A stretch of DNA of 64,000 nt from Agreia sp. COWG (lineage in GTDB: Bacteria > Actinomycetota > Actinomycetes > Actinomycetales > Microbacteriaceae), in contig NZ_LR882035.1 of assembly GCF_904528075.1 (NCBI RefSeq), forward strand, positions 558,001-622,000, in the 5' to 3' direction. The notes under the pieces are model-generated. The model saw only the letters and a list, made by a program, of their open reading frames with translations, made no database searches and had not been told where the DNA came from. Position 1 is the stretch's first letter, and each line of letters starts with the position of its first letter. Shown piece by piece: positions 53,672-62,154 of the stretch. Made by a program: the position numbers and the translations under genes.

Positions 53672-55758
53672 GACGGTTCGTCGGCCAATTCGGTGAGGCG
53701 GCGCAGCAGGGCGCGGGCCACCTTGTCGTTCTCCCTGAACGAGATCGCATTGGTGCGCGGCCGCGAGAACGCCCCCACGAACGGCGAGTTCGTGTACGGG
53801 CCGATCGCGTACTGACGAGACGAGTGGTCGCCGCCCGCTCCCCGCAGCCGGGTGTCGAGCTGTCTCACAGAGAGACGGCCCGTGCTGGCCGAGTAGACGC
53901 CGTCGGAGACGATCTCCTCGAGGCCGGTGCCGTTGGTCACCAGCGAGCGAAGCAGCTCGTTGTCGCTGCGGGTGATCGCGGTCTGCGGAAGCCGCGCATC
54001 CACGAGGGCGCTCGCGGTGACGATGTGCGGCGTCGTGGCGCTGCCCGCTCCGAAGAACCCGAACGCCTCGTCTTTCTCGACCCGGATGTCCGCGCCGAGA
54101 AACTCCACGATGCCCGCCTCGCTCAGGGCGACGAGCTCCTCGAGCCGGTGCGCCGGAGGGCCGCTGGCGATGAAGCTGAAATAGCCCGGCCACCAGCCGT
54201 GCAGGTCGCGCACGCGCGAGTGCGGGCTCCACTTGGGCGAATCCACGATCTCGGAAAGTGTGAACAGGCTCGTCAGCAGCGCGAGGAACAGGCCGAGGGT
54301 CGCGCTGTGCTCTGGCGCCGTGCGCAGGCGCAGATCGGCGCGGATGTAGTCGCGCATCCGTTGCTGCAGCTCTGCCGGATCGGCGACGACCAGACCGTCG
54401 AGAGGGCGATCCAGCTCGGGAAGGAACAGTCTGTCCGCAGCATGCGCGACGCTGGATTCCACCAGGTCGACGAAGACCCGCGCGTCACGCGAGATGAGCT
54501 CACCCTCGGGGGAGAGCCCGCGCGCATCCGGAACCGTCTGGCCGCGCGTCGTCGTGGCCGCGCGTGCGGCATCCGTGTGTGGCGCCGCGAGCAGCAGTGC
54601 GCGCGGATCGAGGGCGTCGAAGGCGTTCGCGAACGCATCCCAGCTCGTTTCGACGCGTTCGGGATGCCCCGTGAACAGCTCGCGGTAGTACCCCCACAGC
54701 ATGTCCTTCGCGATGAGGGGCCACACGTCGATGCTGAAATCGAGCTCGGGCAGCGTGGCCTCGAGCTTCGCCGCCACCGCCGGGGTGAAGTACCGCGCGC
54801 TCGGACGCTCACCCGCCAGCGTCGACGAGATCTTCGAGTGATACGGCACGCCCCGGCGGGAGCCGAACAGCAGTCGCGGTTCTTTTCCCGACGGCAGATA
54901 GCGCAGGGCCCCTCGCTCGTCGCGCACGAAGCGCCCGCCCCGCCCTTCGGTGAGCAGCACGGTGAGGTCGACAGCGGCCAGGCCCATGCCGCGCACGATC
55001 ACGCGCTGCCCGGGCACGATCGCGCGGGTGTCGGCGTCGGCCGTGAACGCCGGCGGCAGGTAGAACAGCTCGCGACGCCGCGCAAAATCGATCAGTTCGG
55101 CGTGTTCGTACTCGGCCTCGGCGCCCGTGTGGCCGAGAGAGTAGAGCACGACGTCGGCCGTGAAGTCGGTTCCGTCGTCGAGCCGGATGCGCTGGGTTCC
55201 GTCGCCGGCATCGCCCGCGCCGGGCGCATCCTCGGCTCGCCCATCCGTACGCACATCCACGGCGGATGCGCGGTGCACCACGACGGAGACGGTGCCGGGA
55301 AACAGATCGACGGCCCGGGTGAAGAACCAGCTCAAATAGAGGCTCTGCAGTCGGCGGGTCGGAAAGCTGGCAGGCCCGAGATTCGCGATCTCGGCCGTGA
55401 TGCGCGGGTCGACCGCGGGAATGGCGATCTCGCCGTGCGCGACCAGTCGAGCCCACTCGAGAAGAGACGGCCCGGGCTCGATCGGTCCCTCGATGGTCGA
55501 CGTCTCGTCGGTGAACATCGTGACGTCGGCCGCCATGGAGTTGAGCTTCAGAAGCGGCGACTGCGAATAGCGCCAGATGCGGCCCGGCCCCGCCGGATAG
55601 GGATCGACCATGTGGATGACGAGGCGCTGGCCGGGGGTCCATAGCTCGCCGAGATTGGCGGCGATGCGCTCGAGCACGCCGGCGCCGCGGGGGCCGCCGC
55701 CGAGGATGGCGATCGACGGGGCGGGGGATCGATGAGGGGGAAGGTGCGCGTGCGTCAT
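53641..55758 (-). CDS. Large FAD/NAD(P)-binding protein
   Basis: A 705-residue protein of the FAD-NAD(P)-binding family typified by Pfam NAD_binding_9. The dinucleotide loop opens it (IAILGGGPRGAGVLERIAANL), followed by the family segment RIWRYSQSPLLKLNSMAADV and later VIVRGMGLAAVDLTVLL. The reaction is unknown; relatives occur beside amino-acid transporters and flavin monooxygenases in actinobacteria. It is divergent from the GNAT-permease gene, with a palindrome in the 161-base gap. The ATG at 55758 fits the fold better than a start 24 bases upstream. Its 3' end overlaps metI. Confidence 0.8.
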   Translation of the reverse strand: MTHAHLPPHRSPAPSIAILGGGPRGAGVLERIAANLGELWTPGQRLVIHMVDPYPAGPGRIWRYSQSPLLKLNSMAADVTMFTDETSTIEGPIEPGPSLLEWARLVAHGEIAIPAVDPRITAEIANLGPASFPTRRLQSLYLSWFFTRAVDLFPGTVSVVVHRASAVDVRTDGRAEDAPGAGDAGDGTQRIRLDDGTDFTADVVLYSLGHTGAEAEYEHAELIDFARRRELFYLPPAFTADADTRAIVPGQRVIVRGMGLAAVDLTVLLTEGRGGRFVRDERGALRYLPSGKEPRLLFGSRRGVPYHSKISSTLAGERPSARYFTPAVAAKLEATLPELDFSIDVWPLIAKDMLWGYYRELFTGHPERVETSWDAFANAFDALDPRALLLAAPHTDAARAATTTRGQTVPDARGLSPEGELISRDARVFVDLVESSVAHAADRLFLPELDRPLDGLVVADPAELQQRMRDYIRADLRLRTAPEHSATLGLFLALLTSLFTLSEIVDSPKWSPHSRVRDLHGWWPGYFSFIASGPPAHRLEELVALSEAGIVEFLGADIRVEKDEAFGFFGAGSATTPHIVTASALVDARLPQTAITRSDNELLRSLVTNGTGLEEIVSDGVYSASTGRLSVRQLDTRLRGAGGDHSSRQYAIGPYTNSPFVGAFSRPRTNAISFRENDKVARALLRRLTELADEPSQRRSAFLAR

Positions 55759-55840
55759 GACACAACGGTCGACTTTTCGCACGGAGGAATCGAGTTATGT
55801 GACGGCGAAAGTCCACGTGACGAATTGTGAACAGATTCCG

Positions 55841-55870
55841 TTGGCCGGGTTGCGCCGAGGCACCTAACGT
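55841..55870 (+). promoter_or_regulatory. Candidate promoter of the GNAT-permease operon
   Basis: TTGGCC at 55841-55846 and TAACGT at 55865-55870, 18 bases apart, form a plausible housekeeping promoter. The perfect palindrome just downstream could block it. Confidence 0.4.
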
Positions 55871-55881
55871 CTCTCCCACGT

Positions 55882-55898
55882 GACACGGGCCCCGTGTC
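55882..55898. promoter_or_regulatory. 17-bp palindrome, operator candidate
   Basis: GACACGG at 55882-55888 is mirrored by CCGTGTC at 55892-55898 around GCC, directly after the promoter candidate and 22 bases before the GTG of the fusion gene. No regulator gene is adjacent. Confidence 0.5.
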
Positions 55899-55919
55899 GA
55901 GACAAGAAGGAGGCATCCC

Positions 55920-57548
55920 GTGACGTTGCATGAGCACGCCGTGCAGGCGACCGACCGCTTCGTCTATGTGGCGGCCGACGACGTTCTCGCCGAACCCCTG
56001 CTGAGCGAGCTCGAGAGGGAGTACGACTCGCGCTACGGCGAGTTCTTCGGGGAGAAGGCGTCGGCCGAGATCCGTCGTTATCCGGCAGAGAAGTTCGCGG
56101 CCGTCGAGGGAGGGGCTTTCGTGCTCCTCTTGCGCGGCGGCGTTCCGATCGCCGGCGGAGCCTACAAGAGGTTCGACGAGAACACCGCCGAGCTCAAGCG
56201 CATCTGGACCTCGTCGGCTCACCGTCGGCAGGGACTCGCGCGCCGCGTGGTCGCCGAGCTCGAGGCCGAGGCCCGGCGACGCGGCTACACCAGGGCGTAT
56301 CTCACCACGGGGCCCCGCCAGCCCGAGGCGAAGAATCTGTATTTCGAGACCGGGTACACCCCGCTCTTCGACGTGGCGCTCGACCCCGAAGAGGTGATCG
56401 TGCACGGCTTCGCGAAGAGCCTGGATGGCGCGCCGCTCGACGTGGCAGGCATCACGAGAGCCCACGACGCCAGCCTCGGCCAGCGCCTGTCGAGTAGCGG
56501 TCGCGAGGAACGGGCACCGCGTGTCGAGAACGCATCCGGTGCTCTCGACACGACCGCAGGCGGTCTGATCGACCAGCGTGGAACGGTGAAGGTGGTGCCC
56601 GCACGGCATTGGTGGCGGTGGGTGCTGAGTGCCGTTGTGGCCTTCGTCGTCGCGCAGTTCGTCTGGTCTCTCATCACGAACAAGCAGTACGAGTGGAACG
56701 TCTTCGCCGAGTACTTCCTCTCGGAGTCGGTGCTGAAGAGCCTGGGCATGACGTTCAGCCTCACGCTCATCTCGGTTGCCGGCGGCTTCGTCATCGGCGC
56801 TGTGCTCGCGAACTTCAGGCTGTCGAAGTCGCCGCTGCTGAATGCCGCGGCATACGGCTACATCTGGTTCTTCCGCTCCGTTCCGCTGCTCGTTCAGATT
56901 CTCGTGTGGTTCAACCTCGGTTATCTGTATCCGCAGCTGGGGCTCGGAACGCCGTTCACCACGGACTTCTGGCTCGTGTCGTTCTCGACCACCACGCTCA
57001 TCACGGCGTTCGCGGCGGCGACCATCGGGCTCACCCTGCATCAGGCCGCCTATTTCGCCGAGATCATCCGCGGCGGCATCCTGTCGGTCGACCAGGGGCA
57101 GCTCGAGGCCTCGGCCGCCCTCGGCCTGCCCCGCCGCGTGCGGTTCTTCCGCATCATCCTGCCCCAGGCGGCCAGGGCGATTCTGCCGAACTTCTTCAAC
57201 GAGGTCATCGGGCTCGTGAAGGGAACGTCGGTGGTATTCGTCGTGGCGCTGCCCGAGCTGTTCTACACGGTGCAGGTCATCTACAACCGCAACCAGCGGG
57301 TCATTCCCCTGCTGCTCGTCGCGGTGGTCTGGTACGCGATCATCACGACCGTTCTGTCGATCGTGCAGTTCTACGTCGAGCGTCACTACGCCAGGGGAGC
57401 CCACCGAGAGCTGCCGCCGACGCCGATCCAGCGAGCGATGGGCTTCGTGAGACGGCAGTGGGATCGCCTCGGCGACGAGACGGACGACGACCCCCTCGCG
57501 GCCGAGAAGAACCGCCGCCACGACACGATTCTAGGAAGTGGATCATGA
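55920..57548 (+). CDS. GNAT acetyltransferase fused to amino-acid ABC permease
   Basis: A 542-residue two-domain protein. Residues about 10-160 are a GNAT acetyltransferase: LKRIWTSSAHRRQGLARRVV is the acetyl-CoA loop and AKNLYFETGYTPLFDV the C-terminal strand. A 60-residue disordered linker follows. Residues about 230-500 are a HisM/GlnP-type permease with coupling loop LEASAALGLPRRVRFFRIIL. The frame is open without a break, with AAGGAGG before the GTG. The ATPase gene starts in its stop codon (ATGA), so the permease half is clearly part of an importer. The acetyltransferase would lie on the cytoplasmic side, where it could modify incoming substrate. The domains are sure; the coupling is inference. 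Confidence 0.88.
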   Translation: MTLHEHAVQATDRFVYVAADDVLAEPLLSELEREYDSRYGEFFGEKASAEIRRYPAEKFAAVEGGAFVLLLRGGVPIAGGAYKRFDENTAELKRIWTSSAHRRQGLARRVVAELEAEARRRGYTRAYLTTGPRQPEAKNLYFETGYTPLFDVALDPEEVIVHGFAKSLDGAPLDVAGITRAHDASLGQRLSSSGREERAPRVENASGALDTTAGGLIDQRGTVKVVPARHWWRWVLSAVVAFVVAQFVWSLITNKQYEWNVFAEYFLSESVLKSLGMTFSLTLISVAGGFVIGAVLANFRLSKSPLLNAAAYGYIWFFRSVPLLVQILVWFNLGYLYPQLGLGTPFTTDFWLVSFSTTTLITAFAAATIGLTLHQAAYFAEIIRGGILSVDQGQLEASAALGLPRRVRFFRIILPQAARAILPNFFNEVIGLVKGTSVVFVVALPELFYTVQVIYNRNQRVIPLLLVAVVWYAIITTVLSIVQFYVERHYARGAHRELPPTPIQRAMGFVRRQWDRLGDETDDDPLAAEKNRRHDTILGSGS

Positions 57549-58396
57549 CGACTCCCACGTTCATCCGCTCGTTCGACGAGCAGGCCGTCCCCGTGCCCGT
57601 TCCGTCTTCAGCGAGAACGAAGCCGGCTCGCGCCACGGTCGGCCTGGTCGAGATCACCGCCGTCTCGAAGAGCTACGGTCCCGTGCGCGTTCTCAAGGAT
57701 GTGTCTCTCTCGGTGCAGCCGGGCGAGGTGATCGCACTGATCGGGCCGTCGGGCTCGGGCAAGTCGACGCTTCTTCGCACCATCAACCACCTCGAGACCG
57801 TCGACAGCGGCTCGGTGACGGTCGACGGGCACTACATCGGCTATGAGCTGCGCGGCGACAGGCTGCACGAGCTGCCCGAGAAGGCCGTGCTCGAGCGCCG
57901 CACCCAGATCGGCATCGTCTTTCAGAACTTCAACCTGTTTCCGCACCTCACCGCGCTCGAGAACGTCACCGAGGCGCCGGTCGCGCTGAAGAGGGCGACG
58001 AAGGCCGAGGCCAAAGAACAGGGCAAGGCTCTGCTTGCCCGCGTCGGCCTGGCCGACAAGGAGCAGCACTACCCCCGGCAACTGTCCGGCGGCCAGCAGC
58101 AGCGGGTCGCGATCGCCAGGGCCCTCGCGCTCAACCCGAAGGTTCTGCTGTTCGACGAGCCGACCAGCGCGCTCGACCCCGAGCTCGTCGGGGAGGTGCT
58201 CGACGTCATCCGCGAGCTGTCGACAAGCGGCACCACTCTCATCATCGTGACCCACGAGATCGGCTTCGCCCGCGAGGTCGCCGACCGGGTCGTCTTCTTG
58301 GAGCAGGGAGAGATTCTCGAGCAGGGAACGCCCACGCAGGTGCTGCTGCACCCGCGGCACCCGCGCACCAAGGACTTTCTTCGCAAGGTGCTCTGA
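57545..58396 (+). CDS. Polar amino acid ABC transporter ATPase
   Basis: A 283-residue GlnQ/HisP-type ATPase with an extra N-terminal tail of about 30 residues. Walker A is GPSGSGKST, the Q-loop is IVFQNFNLFPHLTALENV, the signature is LSGGQQQR, Walker B ends LLFDEPTSALDPELV and the switch His is VTHEIGFAREVADR. It overlaps the GNAT-permease stop by four bases and precedes the binding protein by 55 bases, completing a polar amino-acid-type importer. Confidence 0.94.
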   Translation: MTTPTFIRSFDEQAVPVPVPSSARTKPARATVGLVEITAVSKSYGPVRVLKDVSLSVQPGEVIALIGPSGSGKSTLLRTINHLETVDSGSVTVDGHYIGYELRGDRLHELPEKAVLERRTQIGIVFQNFNLFPHLTALENVTEAPVALKRATKAEAKEQGKALLARVGLADKEQHYPRQLSGGQQQRVAIARALALNPKVLLFDEPTSALDPELVGEVLDVIRELSTSGTTLIIVTHEIGFAREVADRVVFLEQGEILEQGTPTQVLLHPRHPRTKDFLRKVL

Positions 58397-58451
58397 CACG
58401 TCGTCAGACGCACATCCACCGCACCACATCAGGAGAGGCACAGCACACACC

Positions 58452-59477
58452 ATGGCAATCAACAAGAAGCAGATCGGAGCGATCGTCGGCGCCGTCGTCG
58501 TCGTCGCCCTGGCCGGCGGCGGGATAGCGCTGGCCGCCAACGCGAACAGCACCGCGAGGGCCGGCGCGACGTCGGCAGGAACGACGGAGGAACAGGTTGC
58601 GAAGGCAACCTCGTTCGATCTGACGTCGAAGAACGCGGCCGATCGCCCGAGCATCGACCCGGTGGCCGATGCGGTCGCGTCGCTCAAGGCCAGCGGCTTT
58701 CAGCCGATCGAGGCCGGAAAGCTCACCGTCGCGCAGACGGTCGCGAGCGGCGCCCCACCCCTGGTCTTCGCCGCATCCGACGACAACACGACCGCCCTTG
58801 GCAGCGAGGCCGACTTCGCGGCTCTCGTGGCCGACGGTCTCGGCCTGACCTACAACCCGGTGTCGGTGGACTGGGCGGACTGGCCGCTCGGCATCCAGTC
58901 GGGAAAATACGACATCATCTTGAACAACGTCACGGTGACCGAGGAGCGCAAACAGCTGTACGACTTCGCCAGTTACCGCGTCGATCTGCTCGGCTTCTAC
59001 GTGAAGAGCGACAGCACGATCAGCTCGATCACCGAGGCAAACGACATCTCGGGGCTCACCATCATCGTGGGATCGGGCACCAACCAGGAGAAGATCCTGC
59101 TGGCGTGGAATGACGAACTGACCAAGGCCGGCAAGAAGCCCGCCGAGCTCGCCTACTACAACGACCTCGCCGCTGGCAGGCTCGCTATCCAGTCGGGTCG
59201 CGCCGACGCCGAGTTCGGTCCGAACGCGAGCGGTGCCTACTCTGCGGCCGCAACGGGTGACACGAAGCTCGTCGGCACGGTCAGCGGCGGATGGCCCCTG
59301 ACGGCCGACATCGCGGCCGCCACCAAGAAGGGAAACGGCCTGATCGACGCCGTGAACATCGTGCTTAACGCCACCATCGAGGGCGGCCAGTACCAGGAGG
59401 TACTCGACCGGTGGGGTCTCGACAGCGAGTCCGTGCCGACGAGCGAGGTCAATCCTCCCGGACTACCGAAGAGCTAG
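58452..59477 (+). CDS. Amino-acid-type ABC binding protein without lipobox
   Basis: A 341-residue family 3 solute-binding protein. The N-terminus has a basic start and a long hydrophobic stretch (IGAIVGAVVVVALAGGGIALA) but no Cys, so it is either secreted or held by an uncleaved anchor, unlike the two lipoprotein binders in this window. The binding fold is seen in YDIILNNVTVTEERKQLYDFASY, GLTIIVGSGTNQEKIL and LAIQSGRADAEFGPNASG. The ligand is unknown. AGGAGAGG lies before the ATG. It ends 30 bases before a nested palindrome. Confidence 0.9.
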   Translation: MAINKKQIGAIVGAVVVVALAGGGIALAANANSTARAGATSAGTTEEQVAKATSFDLTSKNAADRPSIDPVADAVASLKASGFQPIEAGKLTVAQTVASGAPPLVFAASDDNTTALGSEADFAALVADGLGLTYNPVSVDWADWPLGIQSGKYDIILNNVTVTEERKQLYDFASYRVDLLGFYVKSDSTISSITEANDISGLTIIVGSGTNQEKILLAWNDELTKAGKKPAELAYYNDLAAGRLAIQSGRADAEFGPNASGAYSAAATGDTKLVGTVSGGWPLTADIAAATKKGNGLIDAVNIVLNATIEGGQYQEVLDRWGLDSESVPTSEVNPPGLPKS

Positions 59478-59506
59478 TCGCCGGCCCGCGCCGCTGCCGC
59501 CGGCTT

Positions 59507-59566
59507 GTGCCCGAGCACCCTCGAGAGTGCCCCTTGGGAAGGGCACGGATGAGGGTGCTCGGGCAC
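59507..59566. terminator. Nested palindrome between convergent genes
   Basis: GTGCCCGAGCACCCTC at 59507-59522 pairs perfectly with 59551-59566, and an inner GTGCCC (59527-59532) pairs with GGGCAC (59541-59546). It lies between the binding protein and the convergent oxidase gene and probably ends both transcripts, although no T-run follows. Confidence 0.6.
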
Positions 59567-59629
59567 AGTCGTCTGTCGCGGTGGGGGCGGGGAGGCGACT
59601 CCGGTGCCGCGGCGGGAGAGGCCGAGGCC

Positions 59630-60787
59630 TCAGCCGCGGCTCGCGTGCAGGGAGAACAGCGCCGGCGCCGGCCCGACATCGTCGACGAGGTCCGCGAGCA
59701 TCCGTCCGATCGAGGGCGTGAACTTGAACCCATGACCGCTGAATCCCGCGCCGATGCTGAGCGGCCCGACCGAGTCGACGACGAAGTTGGAGTCGGCCGT
59801 CGTCGTGTAGGTGCAGCTGATCTCGACGGGGGAGTCGGAGTCGACTCCGGGCAGCCACTCGTCTGCGTAGCGCTGAAGCGCGGCGAGTTGGTCGGCATCC
59901 GAGCGGAAGGTGCGCGCATCCGGGTCGATGACCTCGCCGGTGCCGTGCCATCCGGCCTTCACACCCTGGCCGGGGGTGAACATGCCGTAGACGTTCGAGT
60001 ACCAGTAGTCGTACGAGCGATCGGTGGGGCTCTGCGCGTGGTTGAAGCCGGGCCAGTCGAGCGATGCGTCGCGAACGGCGAAGTGTGCGGGCTGCTCCTG
60101 TGTGACGACGAGCCGCGGCAGCGCCAGCGACGATCCGACGAGCTTCGCCGTCCAGGCACCGAGGGTGACGACCACCCGTCGGGCGTCGAGCGTGTAGCGG
60201 GCACCGGAGGCCTCGCCGGAGACGGCGTCGACCGGCTGCACCTCCACGAGAACCGAGTCGTCCGACACGACCCGCATGGCGACGACCCGAGAGTGGTGCC
60301 GAACCGAGGCGCCGCCCGCGGCTGCGGCGGACTGCAGTGCCGACACCGCCGCATCCGCGTCGAGCCGACCGGCCTGCGGCGTGACGAGCACGCGGCCGTC
60401 GAACCGGATGCCCGGCCAGCGTTCACCGGCCTCCTCCGGTGTGAGAAAGAAGGCGTCGAAGCCGTACCGCGGCAGCGCCTCGGCGATCGCGTCGAATGCG
60501 GGGTTCGCGCCGTGATTCGCCAACCCCACCTGCTCGAGCACGGACACGCCGGACTCGGCCTCGAGTTCGCGCCAGAGGGGAAGCGCCTCGGCGAGCAGCG
60601 GCAGATAGGTGTCGTCGTCGTAGCTCAGGTTGAAGTTGCGCGACGCCCCGTGTGAGGCACCATTCTTGTGGCCTTGCCCGAAGCGCTCGAGCAGCGTCAC
60701 CTCGCGGCCGCGCCGGGTGAGCTGCCACGCGGCGGCGGAGCCCATGGCCCCGCCGCCGACGACGACAACATCGACGCGCGTGGCCAC
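59630..60787 (-). CDS. solA: Sarcosine oxidase/N-methyltryptophan oxidase-like flavoenzyme
   Basis: A 385-residue FAD amine oxidase of the monomeric sarcosine oxidase (SolA/MSOX) family. The FAD loop is DVVVVGGGAMGSAAAWQL, then LLERFGQGHKNGASHGASRNF. Cys325 in SCTYT matches the cysteine that binds FAD covalently, and GFSGHGFKFTPSIG closes the active site. It should oxidise an N-methyl or secondary amino acid to imine plus hydrogen peroxide. The GTG at 60787 overlaps the stop of the upstream monooxygenase by one base (TAGTG), so the two are translated together. Confidence 0.88.
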   Translation of the reverse strand: MATRVDVVVVGGGAMGSAAAWQLTRRGREVTLLERFGQGHKNGASHGASRNFNLSYDDDTYLPLLAEALPLWRELEAESGVSVLEQVGLANHGANPAFDAIAEALPRYGFDAFFLTPEEAGERWPGIRFDGRVLVTPQAGRLDADAAVSALQSAAAAGGASVRHHSRVVAMRVVSDDSVLVEVQPVDAVSGEASGARYTLDARRVVVTLGAWTAKLVGSSLALPRLVVTQEQPAHFAVRDASLDWPGFNHAQSPTDRSYDYWYSNVYGMFTPGQGVKAGWHGTGEVIDPDARTFRSDADQLAALQRYADEWLPGVDSDSPVEISCTYTTTADSNFVVDSVGPLSIGAGFSGHGFKFTPSIGRMLADLVDDVGPAPALFSLHASRG

Positions 60788-62154
60788 TAAGCAGAAACCA
60801 GCGGCGAAGCAGACGAACGATCCCGCACCGTCGGCAGTCCCAGCGTCTCGTGCAGGGTGGCATTCTCGTCGTAATCGGTGCGGTACACGCCACGCTCCTG
60901 CAGCTCGGGGATCACCAGGTCGACGAACTCGTCGAGGCCGGTGGGGTTGGTGTTCCCCACGATAACGAAGCCGTCGGATGCGTCCTCCTGAACGTGCCGG
61001 TTGATCGTCTCGGCGACGAACGTGGGTGTGCCGACGAAGGTGTGCTTCGCGGCGAACGAGATCACGAGCTCGCGAATAGACCAGCCGTGCGCGGCCGCCT
61101 GCTCTCTCCATGCGTTCGCGGTCGCAATCGGGTCGGTGTGCACGTGGGCGCGGCCCTTCGCTCCGCCCTCCGCGGTGACGACGGGATCGATCGCGGGAAG
61201 CGGCCCCTCGGCGTCGTAGCCCGAGAGATCGGTGTTCCATACCTGCTCGAGAAACGACAGGGCCGTCTGCGGGCTCACCTGCAGCCGCGAGATCTCGCGC
61301 GAGCGCTCGGCGGCCTCCGAGGCGGTGTCGCCCAGGATGAACGTGGCCGCGGGCAGGATCTTGAGCGAATCGCGGGGCCGGCCCACGGCATCCAATCGCG
61401 CCTTCACATCGGCATAGAACGCGCGTCCGGCATCGAACTCCGAGTGCCGAGAGAAGATCACGTCGGCCGAATTGGTCGCAAAGTCGCGGCCGTCGGGCGA
61501 GTCGCCGGCCTGCACGATCACCGGATGCCGCTGCGGACTCGGCGGCAGCGTCGCGTAGCCGGTCACATCGAACTGGGGCCCATGGTGATCGACGAGCCGC
61601 ACACCGGAAGGGCGCACGAACGACCCCGCGGACGCGTCGGCGACGATGGCGTCGTCGGCCCAGCTGTCCCAGAGCTCGCTCGCCACATCGAGGAACTCCT
61701 GCGCCCGGCTGTAGCGGTCGGCGAGGTCGAGAAATTTGCCGCGGCGAAAGTTCGCCCCGTGGAAGGCATCGGAGGTGGTGACGATGTTCCAGCCGGCGCG
61801 GCCGCGACTCAGATGATCGAGCGTCGCGAGCTGGCGTGCCAGCTCGTATGGCTCGTTGAAGGTGGAGCTCAGCGTTCCCACGAGGCCGATGTTCGAGGTG
61901 ACCCCAGCCAACGCGGCGAGGATCGCGAGGGTGTTCGGGCGTCCGACCACGTCGAGGTCGTGGATGAGCCCGCGCGTCTCGCGCAGCCTCAGTCCCTCTG
62001 CCAGAAAGAGAAAGTCGAACTTGCCACGTTCGGCGTTCTGGGCGAAGTGCCGAAACGACGAGAACGCGATCTGGCTGCGGCTTCGTTCGTCGCTCCACAC
62101 CGTGGTGTTGTTCACGCCGGGAAAATGGGCGGCGAGGTGCACGCGCTTGGTCAT
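60787..62154 (-). CDS. NtaA/SnaA/DszA-family FMN monooxygenase
   Basis: A 455-residue luciferase-like monooxygenase of the NtaA/SnaA/DszA group, which use FMNH2 supplied by a separate reductase. Features are FDFLFLAEGLRLR, the GRAGWNIVTTSDAFHGANFRRG segment and PVIVQAGDSPDGRDFATNSADVIF. Known relatives oxidise nitrilotriacetate, dibenzothiophene sulfone and N-acyl or S-containing compounds. It is within a five-gene minus-strand run with four-base overlaps. No flavin reductase is in the window. Confidence 0.9.
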   Translation of the reverse strand: MTKRVHLAAHFPGVNNTTVWSDERSRSQIAFSSFRHFAQNAERGKFDFLFLAEGLRLRETRGLIHDLDVVGRPNTLAILAALAGVTSNIGLVGTLSSTFNEPYELARQLATLDHLSRGRAGWNIVTTSDAFHGANFRRGKFLDLADRYSRAQEFLDVASELWDSWADDAIVADASAGSFVRPSGVRLVDHHGPQFDVTGYATLPPSPQRHPVIVQAGDSPDGRDFATNSADVIFSRHSEFDAGRAFYADVKARLDAVGRPRDSLKILPAATFILGDTASEAAERSREISRLQVSPQTALSFLEQVWNTDLSGYDAEGPLPAIDPVVTAEGGAKGRAHVHTDPIATANAWREQAAAHGWSIRELVISFAAKHTFVGTPTFVAETINRHVQEDASDGFVIVGNTNPTGLDEFVDLVIPELQERGVYRTDYDENATLHETLGLPTVRDRSSASPLVSA

